Of a stretch of 38,105 nucleotides of DNA, positions 1 to 8,202 are shown piece after piece (position 1 is the first letter of the stretch; every line of letters begins with the position of its first letter). The position numbers were made by a program, and so were the translations under genes. This DNA is from Magnetococcales bacterium (GTDB lineage Bacteria; Pseudomonadota; Magnetococcia; Magnetococcales; JADGCL01), in contig JADGCL010000028.1 of NCBI GenBank assembly GCA_015229005.1, positions 1-38,105 on the forward strand, given 5' to 3'. The notes below the pieces were generated by a model. The model saw nothing but the letters and a program-made list of their open reading frames with translations, searched no databases and was not told the DNA's origin.

Positions 1-121
1 CCCCCCCTGTCAAGCAACCTCTTTATTCGTTCCGGCAGTTTTTTTGTTATCCCATTTGGCCAGGTTCGCCCTCCGGAGTTGGTCTCCCATGAGAAAATCC
101 GCTGGACAGTCAGCCGATTTG

Positions 122-138
122 CCGGGAGAATCTCCCGG
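122..138. promoter_or_regulatory. Short palindrome upstream of the Rpn-like gene
   Basis: Two 8-base arms (CCGGGAGA and TCTCCCGG) are separated by a single base, about 130 bases upstream of the GTG start of the Rpn-like gene. The near-zero loop fits a dimeric protein-binding site better than an RNA hairpin. No -35/-10 pair is convincing, and the rest of bases 1-264 holds no gene I can support. Assignment as an operator is inference only. Confidence 0.25.
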
Positions 139-264
139 GCGGGGGAATGAATTTTACTTTTTTCGGCGGAGACCCGCAAACGGAAAGCTTCGGGCGGGGC
201 GTGTCTCCCAGCCGTCCCGTTCTCTCCTCCAGACCGGTGTTGCCCGCTTGCGAAAGGATTCACC

Positions 265-1200
265 GTGAAATTCATCGACCCTCGCATCGACTTTGCCTTC
301 AAGAAAATCTTCGGAAGCGAGGATGCAAAGGACATTCTGATCAGTTTTCTGGAGAGTCTTCTGGGTCTGGACGGTGACCGCCGCATCGCCGACGTGACCA
401 TCCTGGATCCCTTCCTGGCACCCAAGATCAAGGAATTCAAATATTCGGTGCTGGATATCAAGTGCCGGGATCACCGCGGCATTTCGTATATCGTGGAGAT
501 GCAGATCCAGAAAGCTGTGGCCTTTCTTAAGAGAATTCAGTACAATGCTGCAAAAGCCTATGTGAACCAGATTGAAAATGGCGAGGACTATCCCAAGCTC
601 AACCATCTCGTCGCCATTACCATCACGGATTTTCCTCTCTTCGATGGATTCGGTCATTGCGTTTCTCGCCATGAGTCCAGGGAAACGGTGACTGGACACT
701 CCTACCTCATGGAGGTTTTGCATTATTTTATCGAGCTCCCAAAATTCGACAAGCCCTTGGAAGAATTGACCGACGTTCTCGATTTGTGGATCTACTTCAT
801 CAAGTTTGCCGGTTCTCTGGAAGCGATTCCAGACAAGCTTCGAGTGGAGCCGATCCGTCACGCCTTCGAAAAGGCCATGGTTGCCAACATGTCGGCGGAA
901 GAGTACGAGATGTATGAAAAGGCCGGCATTGCCATAACGGACGCCAGGGGCGCCATCCTGTTGGCGCGGGAAGAGGGACGACAAGAAGGCGAGCGGACAG
1001 GCGAACGGAAAGGGCGTCAGGAAGGGCGTCAGGAAGGCGAAGCGACGATGCTTCTGCGGTTACTCCAGCGGCGGTTTGGATCACTGCCCGGATGGGCCTC
1101 CGAGAAGGTCCGTTCCGTGGACCAGACCACGTTGGAGACGTGGGGAGACCGGGTGTTTGAAGCCAAGACCCTGGACGAAGTGTTTGCAGAGCGGTCGTAG
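265..1200 (+). CDS. Rpn family (PD-(D/E)XK) recombination-promoting nuclease / putative transposase
   Basis: This 311-residue protein begins with the family signature (PRIDFAFKKIFG, residues about 5-16). The nuclease core is seen as LDIK...YIVEMQIQ around residues 63-80, the D-x(n)-E-x-Q arrangement of PD-(D/E)XK enzymes. Rpn proteins are DNA endonucleases that raise RecA-independent recombination in E. coli and are widespread as multi-copy genes with poorly known roles. The start is a GTG, chosen because AAGGA lies a few bases upstream and the family motif begins at once. After residue about 235 there is a charged run of short repeats (EGRQEGE type), which is common near the C-terminus of this family, then a helical tail. 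It stands alone and converges on nfo, with a small hairpin between them. Length and motifs look intact, so I see no sign that it is a pseudogene. Confidence 0.85.
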   Translation: MKFIDPRIDFAFKKIFGSEDAKDILISFLESLLGLDGDRRIADVTILDPFLAPKIKEFKYSVLDIKCRDHRGISYIVEMQIQKAVAFLKRIQYNAAKAYVNQIENGEDYPKLNHLVAITITDFPLFDGFGHCVSRHESRETVTGHSYLMEVLHYFIELPKFDKPLEELTDVLDLWIYFIKFAGSLEAIPDKLRVEPIRHAFEKAMVANMSAEEYEMYEKAGIAITDARGAILLAREEGRQEGERTGERKGRQEGRQEGEATMLLRLLQRRFGSLPGWASEKVRSVDQTTLETWGDRVFEAKTLDEVFAERS

Positions 1201-1222
1201 CGGCTCGTTGATAAGCGGGCTG
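1201..1222. repeat. Small hairpin between convergent genes, similar to a module of the 31.9 kb array
   Basis: CTCGTT and AGCGGG pair around a GATA loop with two G-T pairs, directly after the stop codon of the Rpn-like gene and before the 3' end of nfo. The sequence CTCGTTgATaAnCGGGCTG closely matches the fifth hairpin of the array at 31962-31985. It may act as a weak bidirectional terminator and may belong to a dispersed palindromic family. Confidence 0.4.
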
Positions 1223-1239
1223 GCAGGCGTCCCGTCGGG

Positions 1240-2106
1240 TCACCCGGCTTCGACTCTCTCTCCAGATTCGACCATCCCGTACAGGAGCCGGATCTCCTCG
1301 GCCCAAAGCGCGTCGTCGATTGTCTCCAGGATCAGGGGGATCTCCTCCATCCTGGGGTCGTTCATGATCAGGCGGAACGCCTCCAGTCCCAGCCGTCCCC
1401 GTCCCAGGTTCTCGTGGCGGTCCACGCGGGCGCCGAGGTCGGGCTTAGAGTCGTTCAGGTGCATTCCCCTGAGATAGGAAAAACCGACGGTTTCGCCGAA
1501 AGTTCGCATCACCTCCGTATAGCTGGCCTCGGATCGAAGGTCGTAGCCGGCGACGAAGGCGTGGCAGGTATCGAGGCAGACGCCTATCCGGCTCTTGTCC
1601 TCGACCCGGGCGATGATCCCGGCCAGGTGTTCCCAACGATATCCGAGGTTGGAGCCCTGCCCGGCGGTGTTTTCGATGACCGCCGTCACCCCCTCGGTGA
1701 CCTCCAGGGTTCGATTGAGGGCCTCCCCGATGCGGTCGAGGGATCGCTCTTCGTCAATCTGGCGCAAGTGGCTGCCCGGGTGAAAGTTGAGACAGGTGAG
1801 CCCGAGAAGGCGACATCGGCGCATTTCGTCGATGAAGGCGTTCAGGGATTTCTCCCATCCTTCCGCCTCGGGGTGTCCCAGATTGATCAAGTAACTGTCA
1901 TGCGGCAGGACGTCTGCCGCACGAAACCCGCCGGCGGCCATCGCCTCGTGAAAGTCGTCGATCTCCCTGGCCGAGAGGGGTTTGGCCGACCATTGGCGCT
2001 GATTCTTGGTGAACAAGGCAAAGGCCCTGGCGCCGATCGCGGTCGCGTTTCGGGGGGCATTGGCCACTCCGCCGGTGGTGGCAACGTGGGCTCCGACACG
2101 TTTCAC
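1240..2106 (-). CDS. nfo: Endonuclease IV (AP endonuclease)
   Basis: This enzyme cleaves the phosphodiester 5' of abasic sites in base excision repair, using a three-zinc centre in a TIM barrel. The 288 residues match the family length of about 280. Visible zinc-site segments are [36 protein letters not shown] and a C-terminal LET. The GTG start was chosen because GAGGAG sits just upstream and the reading begins [14 protein letters not shown], the normal N-terminus; the open frame extending upstream is not homologous. It lies 58 bases downstream of the CheW gene on the same strand and could be read from the same message, although no functional link to chemotaxis is evident. Confidence 0.95.
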   Translation of the reverse strand: MKRVGAHVATTGGVANAPRNATAIGARAFALFTKNQRQWSAKPLSAREIDDFHEAMAAGGFRAADVLPHDSYLINLGHPEAEGWEKSLNAFIDEMRRCRLLGLTCLNFHPGSHLRQIDEERSLDRIGEALNRTLEVTEGVTAVIENTAGQGSNLGYRWEHLAGIIARVEDKSRIGVCLDTCHAFVAGYDLRSEASYTEVMRTFGETVGFSYLRGMHLNDSKPDLGARVDRHENLGRGRLGLEAFRLIMNDPRMEEIPLILETIDDALWAEEIRLLYGMVESGERVEAG

Positions 2107-2164
2107 CTGTGGTTTCTCCTCGTCTGTTCCTCTGGTGGATCGTCGATCCGAGCGGCAGGGGGCG

Positions 2165-3637
2165 CTAGTTCTTCCGGCGGCCCTTTCCTCCGGCGGAGGC
2201 CTTGCCCCTGGGGTTCTTCCTTTTTTCCGCTTTTCCCAGGGCAGGGGAGCCTGCCTCGGTCTTTTTCCGGTTCCTTCCGGCCCGGGGCGGTTTGAGACCG
2301 GCAACCGTGATCTCGATGATCGGGTCCACTGCCAGAGCCTCCACAGCCGAGCGCATCTCCTCGCGAGAGACGGTGACTGCCTGTTGGTCCTGCGGGGACG
2401 TGAGCGGTTTCGGCGCTCTCTTTTTCCGAACGACCGCTGCGGGAACGGGATCTGCGAGCGGGACGGGAACGGGATCTGCGGGCGGGGCGGAAAAGGGAGT
2501 GATCGTCGGCAGGATGACGGGTTCCAGGTCGCCTCCCGCAGGGGAGGCGGCCACGTCCCCGCCCTCACCAGGTACGGGCTCCTGTTCCGACTCCGGCGCC
2601 GCCGGTTTTTCTTTCTCCGGGGGGGCTGCGGCGGTCACCATCTCCGGCGCCGCCGGTCTTTCCCTCTCCGGGGGATCCGAGGCGGTCACCATCTCATCCT
2701 GTGCCTTTGCCCTCGCCTCGACGACCATCTCCGGCTCTATCCCCGACTCGGTGATCGCCTCCGCTTCTGTTCCTGCCTCGATGATTGCCTCTGCCTCTGT
2801 CCCGACCTCGACGACCGTCTCCGGCTCTGTCCCTGCTTCCGTGATTGTCACCGCTTCCGTCCCCGCCTCGGTGATCGCCTCCGCTCCTGTCCCCGCCTCG
2901 GTGATCGCCTCAGCTTCGGTCCTCGTCCCGATGACCACATCCGCCTCGGGTGCCTCTGTGGTGATAGGCCGCGGCTCCTCCGCCTCGGGTACCTCTGCGG
3001 TGACAGGCTGCGTCTCCTCTGCCTCGGGCGCCTCTGTGGTGACCTTCCTGTCTATCACGCGAGCCGCGGTCTTTGCCGCTGTCGGCGGCCCGGACTCGGA
3101 TCCCGGGGAGGAGGGGGCACTGCTGCCGGAGGCGGGGGGAAGGTGACAAGCGCCTCCGGGCGTCGGCTGACCACGGCTGGTGCGAGACGACGGAGTCCCG
3201 TTCTCCTGGGCGGGGGAGGGCAGGATGCGGGCAGGGTCGAGGATCAAGATATGGCCACCTTCATTCACCCGGGCGATGCCGCTGACCAGGCCCGTCTCCG
3301 ATAGTCGGGTCACCGGCGGCGGCTCGATCATGGCGTCGTCGAGCTCACGGACGGCGTCCACCCCGTCGACCAGGGCGCCCAGCAGGTTCGTTTCGGTGGC
3401 TGTCGCCAACTCCAGGATGATGACCCCGCTCGTCGGCGTGGTCTCCACCTCGGCCATCCCCATGCGGAGCCGGAGATCGACGACCGGAATCACTGTCCCG
3501 CGGAGGTTGAGGACCCCGCGGATGGTCTTCTGGGATCTGGGCACCCGGGTAATGGTGAAGCGTTCCATGACCTCGCGAATATGCCCGATGTCCAGACCGA
3601 ATTGGCCATCGGCCAAGCGGAAGGCAAGAACCTTCAT
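2165..3637 (-). CDS. CheW-domain protein with long repetitive acidic tail
   Basis: Residues 1 to about 140 form a complete CheW-like SH3 domain ([44 protein letters not shown]). CheW couples chemoreceptors to the kinase CheA. The remaining 350 residues are low complexity: Pro/Ser/Ala-rich, then about seven degenerate 10-residue repeats of the type [10 protein letters not shown], then a Pro/Ala region and a very basic end (KGRRKN). An ordinary CheW has about 160 residues, so this is three times the usual length. Its start overlaps the stop of the upstream coiled-coil membrane protein by 4 bases (ATGA), which implies coupled translation. I see no CheA or receiver gene nearby. The gene could be a scaffold variant of CheW rather than the canonical adaptor. 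Domain identity is certain; the role is not. Confidence 0.85.
   Translation of the reverse strand: MKVLAFRLADGQFGLDIGHIREVMERFTITRVPRSQKTIRGVLNLRGTVIPVVDLRLRMGMAEVETTPTSGVIILELATATETNLLGALVDGVDAVRELDDAMIEPPPVTRLSETGLVSGIARVNEGGHILILDPARILPSPAQENGTPSSRTSRGQPTPGGACHLPPASGSSAPSSPGSESGPPTAAKTAARVIDRKVTTEAPEAEETQPVTAEVPEAEEPRPITTEAPEADVVIGTRTEAEAITEAGTGAEAITEAGTEAVTITEAGTEPETVVEVGTEAEAIIEAGTEAEAITESGIEPEMVVEARAKAQDEMVTASDPPERERPAAPEMVTAAAPPEKEKPAAPESEQEPVPGEGGDVAASPAGGDLEPVILPTITPFSAPPADPVPVPLADPVPAAVVRKKRAPKPLTSPQDQQAVTVSREEMRSAVEALAVDPIIEITVAGLKPPRAGRNRKKTEAGSPALGKAEKRKNPRGKASAGGKGRRKN
2730..2920 (-). repeat. Tandem 30-bp repeat encoding the CheW tail
   Basis: A unit of about 30 bases is repeated in register with the coding frame and encodes the acidic [14 protein letters not shown] decapeptide. 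The last two copies (about 2860-2920) are nearly identical, while earlier copies are diverged. Near-identical neighbouring units suggest recent slippage or duplication, so copy number may vary between strains. Confidence 0.7.
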
Positions 3638-3960
3638 TGTGATCGGACTACCAGGGAGATTACCACCAGGATGGAGAAGACGACGACGCTGATCACCAGG
3701 CCGGAGGTTGATTGACGCCTGATCTCATCCACCCGTTTCTCGATCTGGCCGACGATTTTGTGGAAGCTGAGGGTGGTCTCGGAGATCTCCTGTAACCCGC
3801 GTTGCAGTTTTTGGAATTCGTCGGTGCTGTTCTTGACCTGAGTCCGGTCCCGATCCGCTGTCTCGGAATAGTTGTTCAGGGCCGCTCGGATCTCGGCCAC
3901 TTCGTTTTCCAGGAGCTGCAATCGTCCTTCGAGCGCTTCCAATTCTTCCTGTTCGACCAT
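3634..3960 (-). CDS. Small coiled-coil protein with C-terminal membrane anchor
   Basis: I do not recognise a named family. The 108-residue protein is charged and strongly helical from residue 2 to about 82, with heptad-like spacing (LEALEGRLQLLENEVAEI, KIVGQIEKRVDEI). One hydrophobic segment follows near the C-terminus (LVISVVVFSILVVISLVV, about residues 88-105) and then RSQ. This is a tail-anchored layout with the coiled coil in the cytoplasm. Its stop overlaps the start of the CheW gene by 4 bases, so the two are probably made together, and a membrane tether or organiser for that CheW protein is a reasonable inference. The 232 bases upstream, to the tlyA stop, must carry the promoter, but I cannot pick out a convincing one. 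Confidence 0.7.
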   Translation of the reverse strand: MVEQEELEALEGRLQLLENEVAEIRAALNNYSETADRDRTQVKNSTDEFQKLQRGLQEISETTLSFHKIVGQIEKRVDEIRRQSTSGLVISVVVFSILVVISLVVRSQ

Positions 3961-4192
3961 CTTGGAGCCTTTCCCGACACGCTTGGATCAAAGGAATCGC
4001 GAGCCCTCCCAGCGGCCCACTTCCTGGTCTCCCCCGAGAGAACCGAGGGAGTCTACCCGAGATCCGCCCATGGCGTCCATCGGCAGCGGGGCATTTCAGG
4101 TTACTGGGCACATCGATTTGTCATGTAATGGCCGGCGATGGCCACGGCTCGTCCGGCTTGTGGAATTGCCATGTGACGGCTGTCGGTGATAG

Positions 4193-4960
4193 CTACGGAC
4201 CGTCCGGTTTTCGGAAGTGGAGCAGGTACTCGCGATTGCCGGCGGGACCAGGAATGGGAGAGGGCAGGAGCGGACGAATTTCGAGCCCCAATCCCTGGAC
4301 CATCGAGGTGACCCGGCGCAACACCCTTTCCAGGGTACTTTCCGAGTCGATCACCCCCCCGGGACCCACTTCATCCCGGTCGGCCTCGAATTGGGGTTTG
4401 ACCAGGGCGATGCCGGGGCTTCCGGGGTGGAGCAGGGGGAGGATCGGCGGCAGGGCCAGGGCAAGAGAGATGAAGCTCACGTCCAGGGTTGCCAGGGTCG
4501 CCGGTTCCGGCAGGAATCCGGCGCCGACATGGCGGACGTTGACGCGGTCGTGGATCACGACGCGCGGGTCGCGGCGGAGCTTCCAGGCGAGCAGCCCGTA
4601 CCCGACATCGACCGCGTGGACCTGCCGGGCCCCGTGGCTCAGCAGGACCTCGGTGAAACCACCGGTGGAGGCGCCGATGTCCAGGCAGACGCGCCCATCG
4701 ACCGGGATCTCCCAGCTCCGGATGGCATGCTCCAGCTTGACTCCCCCCCGCGAGACCCACGGATGCCCGCGCTCGTCCCTGAGGCGGATGGAGGCGCCGG
4801 TGGGGGGACGGGTCCCGGCCTTGACGACGGGCCGGTCGTCGACGAGAACCTGACCGGACATGACCCGACCCCGGGCCTCGTGCAGGTCATGGCAGAGTCC
4901 CAGGGAGAGGAGCCGCTCGTCCAGGCGGGGACGCACGAGTCCGCCACCCCTCCCGGTCAC
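4193..4960 (-). CDS. tlyA: TlyA-family rRNA 2'-O-methyltransferase / hemolysin-like protein
   Basis: The 255 residues show an N-terminal S4 RNA-binding domain (RLDERLLSLGL ... VMSGQVLVDDRPVVKAG, residues about 12-50). A linker (WVSRGGVKLEHAI) and an FtsJ-type Rossmann methyltransferase follow, with the SAM motif CLDIGASTGGFTEVLL at about 93-108 and DVSFISL further on. Family members methylate ribose in 16S and 23S rRNA, and the gene frequently sits beside dxs and ispA, as here. Its ATG overlaps the stop of dxs by 4 bases. It is the last gene of the operon. Confidence 0.92.
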   Translation of the reverse strand: MTGRGGGLVRPRLDERLLSLGLCHDLHEARGRVMSGQVLVDDRPVVKAGTRPPTGASIRLRDERGHPWVSRGGVKLEHAIRSWEIPVDGRVCLDIGASTGGFTEVLLSHGARQVHAVDVGYGLLAWKLRRDPRVVIHDRVNVRHVGAGFLPEPATLATLDVSFISLALALPPILPLLHPGSPGIALVKPQFEADRDEVGPGGVIDSESTLERVLRRVTSMVQGLGLEIRPLLPSPIPGPAGNREYLLHFRKPDGP

Positions 4961-6855
4961 TCTTGGAGTAACTGACGAATTTGTAAGGCCACGCCGTCGG
5001 CATCCAGCAGCAGCTCCCGGCGCAACTCCTCCTGACTGCCGTGGGGGATGAAACGGTCGGGCAGACCCCAGGTGCGGACTTTGAGATTGCCGTCGAGGAG
5101 ACCATCCCGGGCCAGGAACTCGAGGACGGCGGCGCCGAAGCCTCCCAGGACGGTATTTTCCTCCAGGGTGATCAGCACCGGGCAGCGGGCGGCCTCACGC
5201 AGGAGGCGTTCGTCCAGGGGTTTGACGAAGCGGCAGTCGAAAACCGCGACCGAAATGCCTTCGGCCTCCAGGACAAGGGCTGCTTCGAGGGCGGTGTGGG
5301 CCATTTCGCCGATGGCGCAGAGGGCCACCCGATCTCCCTCGCGCAGCCGGCGACCGACGCCGACGGCGATGGCCGGGGTTTGGCGCTCGGGGAGGTTTTT
5401 TACGTTGCCCCGGGGATAGCGCAAGGCGACGGGTCTGCCCAGGGTGACGGCCGCCGCCAGCATGCCCCGAAGTTCAGGTTCGTCGGCGGGGACCATGATG
5501 ACCATCCCCGGGATGGCCCGGAGAAAGGTGAGGTCGTAGGCGCCCGCGTGGGTCGGGCCGTCGGCCCCGACCAACCCTCCCCGGTCCACGGCGAAGACCA
5601 CCGCGAGATCCTGGAGGGCGACATCGTGGACGACCTGATCGTAGGCCCGCTGCAGAAAGGTGGAGTAGATGGCGACGACCGGGACGAAGCCTTCGCAGGC
5701 CAGGCCCGCCGCGAAGGTCACCGCGTGTTGTTCGGCGATGCCGACATCGAAGAATCGGTGCGGGAAGCGCTCCTGGAAGGGAAGAAGGCCCGTCCCTTCC
5801 GGCATGGCGGCGGTGATGGCCATGATCCGGGGATTGGTTTGCGCCAGTTCGATCAGGGCATCCGAGAAGACCCGGGTGAAGCTGGGGCTGGTCGATGTGC
5901 CGGTCCCGTTCGGACTCAGTGCCTTGCCGGTCGCCCGGTCGAAGGGGACCACCCCGTGATAGGTGCAGGGACTCTCCTCCGCCGGTGGGTAGCCTTTGCC
6001 CTTGCGGGTGACGACGTGTAGGAGGACCGGTCCCGTCAGCACTCGGATATTGCGCAGGGTGGGCAGGAGGGAGCCGAAATCGTGGCCGTCGATGGGGCCG
6101 AAATAGGTGAATCCCAGCTCTTCGAAGAGGGTGCCGGGGGTCAGGAACCCCTTCATGTGTTCCTCGGCGCGACGGGCGGCGCCCAGGAGTGGCGGCGAGA
6201 TCTTTTCCAGGACCCTCTGCGTTCGCCCCTTCAGGCGGGTATAGAAGCGTCCCGAGAGGATCCGCGAGAGATAGGCCGACATCGCCCCGACGTTGGGGGA
6301 GATGGACATTTCGTTGTCGTTGAGGACGACGACGAGGTTCACATCGTCGTGCTGGCCGGCATTGTTCAGGGCCTCGTAGGCCATTCCCGCTGTGAGCGCC
6401 CCGTCGCCGATGACGGCGACGGCCCGCTGCTCTCCCTGCCGGTGGCGGATGGCCATGGCGAGGCCGAGGGCAGCCGAGATCGAGGTCGAAGAGTGTCCCG
6501 CGCCGAAGGGATCGTATGGGCTCTCCTCCCGTTTGGTGAACCCCGACAGGCCGTGGCGCTGCCGCAGGGAGCCCATCTGCTCCCGCCTCCCGGTCAGGAT
6601 CTTGTGCGGGTAGGACTGGTGCCCGACGTCCCAGATGAGGGGGTCCCGGGGGGTGTCGAAGACGTAGTGCAGGGCCACCGTCAGTTCGACCACGCCGAGG
6701 CTGGCGCCGAGGTGTCCCCCGGTTCTGGCCACGGTGTCGATGGTGAACTGGCGAATCTCCTCCGCCAGGAGAGGGAGACGTTCCTCGGGCAGAAGCCGGA
6801 GGTCGTCGGGGCTCGCGATGGATGCCAACAGAGATGTCATGATGGAAGGTTTCAA
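4957..6855 (-). CDS. dxs: 1-deoxy-D-xylulose-5-phosphate synthase
   Basis: Dxs condenses pyruvate and glyceraldehyde 3-phosphate with thiamine diphosphate, the first step of the MEP isoprenoid pathway. The 632 residues match the family. The thiamine-diphosphate segment reads GDGALTAGMAYEALNNAG, and the N-terminal pattern includes DVGHQSYPHKILTGR. The transketolase-type central and C-terminal domains include DVGIAEQHAVTFAAGLA and DGPTHAGAYDL. It overlaps ispA upstream and tlyA downstream by 4 bases each. The precursor-forming enzyme and the prenyl-chain synthase are therefore made from one message. Confidence 0.97.
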   Translation of the reverse strand: MKPSIMTSLLASIASPDDLRLLPEERLPLLAEEIRQFTIDTVARTGGHLGASLGVVELTVALHYVFDTPRDPLIWDVGHQSYPHKILTGRREQMGSLRQRHGLSGFTKREESPYDPFGAGHSSTSISAALGLAMAIRHRQGEQRAVAVIGDGALTAGMAYEALNNAGQHDDVNLVVVLNDNEMSISPNVGAMSAYLSRILSGRFYTRLKGRTQRVLEKISPPLLGAARRAEEHMKGFLTPGTLFEELGFTYFGPIDGHDFGSLLPTLRNIRVLTGPVLLHVVTRKGKGYPPAEESPCTYHGVVPFDRATGKALSPNGTGTSTSPSFTRVFSDALIELAQTNPRIMAITAAMPEGTGLLPFQERFPHRFFDVGIAEQHAVTFAAGLACEGFVPVVAIYSTFLQRAYDQVVHDVALQDLAVVFAVDRGGLVGADGPTHAGAYDLTFLRAIPGMVIMVPADEPELRGMLAAAVTLGRPVALRYPRGNVKNLPERQTPAIAVGVGRRLREGDRVALCAIGEMAHTALEAALVLEAEGISVAVFDCRFVKPLDERLLREAARCPVLITLEENTVLGGFGAAVLEFLARDGLLDGNLKVRTWGLPDRFIPHGSQEELRRELLLDADGVALQIRQLLQE

Positions 6856-7736
6856 TGACTCCGGGTCAAAACGAAACGGGCCAAGTGGCGCAAGGGTTCG
6901 GCCTTCTCGGCGAACGGGACCAGCGTGGTCAGGGCTTCTTCGACGAGCAGTTCCGCCTCCTGGCGGGCCTGGGAGGCGCCCATGAGGAGGGGGTAGGTGG
7001 CCTTCTTCCGATTGCGGTCGGCGCCGGTGGCCTTGCCCATGACTGCGGGGTCGCCCGTCTCGTCCAGGAGGTCGTCCATGATCTGGAAGGCCAGGCCGAT
7101 CGTCTCGCCGTAGCGCTTGAGGCGGCGCTGCGCCTCCTTGTCTCCCCCCCCGAGGCAGGCCCCCGCCAGACAGGAGGCCCGGATCAGGGCCCCCGTCTTG
7201 TGGATGTGGATGTTCTGCAACTCCGCCAGGGAGGTCTCCTTTCCCTCGGCCAGGAGATCCAGCATTTGTCCCCCGACCATGCCGCCGATCCCGGCGGCGC
7301 GGGAGAGCTGGACGACCATGGCCAGGACCGGCTCCGGTCCCACCGCCGCGACCGGCGAGGCGGCGAGCTCGAAGGCGAGGGTCAGGAGGGCGTCCCCGGC
7401 CAGGATTGCTGTCCCCTCGTCGAAGGCCTTGTGGCAGGTCGGACGACCGCGCCGCAGGTCATCGTTGTCCATGGCCGGGAGGTCGTCGTGGATCAGGGAG
7501 TAGGTGTGGATGCACTCCATCGCCGCCGCAAAGGGGAGGAGCTGGCGGTGATCGCCGCCGACCGCGTCGGCGGCGGCCAGGACCAATATCGGACGCAGGC
7601 GCTTGCCCCCTGCCATGAGGCTGTGGCGAATGGCCTGGTTGAGACGCACCGGCGGCTTGTCGGCGGCCGGGACCAGCCTGTCCAGGCTCTCGTCGACCAG
7701 GGTCCGACGTTCGTGAAGGTAGGTCTGAAAGTCCAC
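6852..7736 (-). CDS. ispA: Farnesyl/geranyl diphosphate synthase (polyprenyl synthetase)
   Basis: IspA condenses DMAPP with IPP to geranyl and then farnesyl diphosphate. Both aspartate-rich motifs are present: the first as HDDLPAMDNDDLRRG and the second as FQIMDDLLDETGD. The upstream GGKRLRP motif is also clear. The length, 294 residues, is standard. The first motif is of the two-residue-insertion type (DDxxxxD) usual for bacterial short-chain synthases. The gene lies 6 bases after xseB and overlaps dxs by 4 bases, the classic xseB-ispA-dxs order of proteobacteria. Confidence 0.95.
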   Translation of the reverse strand: MDFQTYLHERRTLVDESLDRLVPAADKPPVRLNQAIRHSLMAGGKRLRPILVLAAADAVGGDHRQLLPFAAAMECIHTYSLIHDDLPAMDNDDLRRGRPTCHKAFDEGTAILAGDALLTLAFELAASPVAAVGPEPVLAMVVQLSRAAGIGGMVGGQMLDLLAEGKETSLAELQNIHIHKTGALIRASCLAGACLGGGDKEAQRRLKRYGETIGLAFQIMDDLLDETGDPAVMGKATGADRNRKKATYPLLMGASQARQEAELLVEEALTTLVPFAEKAEPLRHLARFVLTRSH

Positions 7737-7742
7737 GGTGAC

Positions 7743-8000
7743 CTAGACAGTTCCGGGGAGAGTTCCGGGGAGAGCCCCTGGCGCGACACCCGTCCCGATC
7801 CCCGGGGGTGCGACCGGAGCGGCGGTCAGGGCCTCGATTCTGGCCTCGGCCTGCTCCAGACGGAGTTGGCATTGACGGGAGAGACCCACCCCCTCCTCGA
7901 AGGCGGCGATCCCCTCTTCCAGCGGCAGGTCCCCCTTTTCCAGTCGCTGGACGATGAGTTCAAGCCGACCGAAGAGTTCTTCGAACGTCCGGGAATCCAT
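7743..8000 (-). CDS. xseB: Exodeoxyribonuclease VII small subunit
   Basis: XseB is the small helical subunit of exonuclease VII, which degrades single-stranded DNA. The family core is clear: TFEELFGRLELIVQRLEKGDLPLEEGIAAFEEG, read here in pieces over residues 4-40, followed by a second helix. I start at the ATG giving MDSRTFEEL, because the open frame upstream of it is proline-rich and unrelated. The 85 residues include a short Gly/Pro/Ala tail, slightly longer than usual. It is the first gene of the isoprenoid operon. Confidence 0.92.
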   Translation of the reverse strand: MDSRTFEELFGRLELIVQRLEKGDLPLEEGIAAFEEGVGLSRQCQLRLEQAEARIEALTAAPVAPPGIGTGVAPGALPGTLPGTV

Positions 8001-8134
8001 GGGCGACACGATCCGCGAAACGGGGTTCAGGGTCTTTCCGGGAGGAGCGACCCCCCTCCCCACTGCCGCCCAGTGTACCAGGAGCCCGGATGAAAGGGGA
8101 GAGTTGCCGGCAGAAATTCCGGTGGGCGAGAACT

Positions 8135-8173
8135 CCCGGGCCAGTCGTCCCACTGGGGAACGACTGGCCCGGG
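8135..8173. terminator. Strong hairpin between the chemoreceptor and xseB
   Basis: A perfect 14-base-pair stem (CCCGGGCCAGTCGT with its complement) closes an 11-base loop, 30 bases beyond the chemoreceptor stop codon. There is no T-run on either side, so intrinsic termination is uncertain; it may be a 3' stabilising hairpin. The remainder of 8001-8202 would hold the xseB promoter, which I cannot define. Confidence 0.55.
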
Positions 8174-8202
8174 GGGATAATTCCCAGGGTGGATTGTGGT
8201 CG

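Noticed and set aside
2006..3304. Plus-strand open frame (432 codons) opposite the CheW gene
   Set aside because: Its repetitive Arg/Leu/Cys sequence is a mirror of the CheW tail repeats; no start signal or domain is seen.
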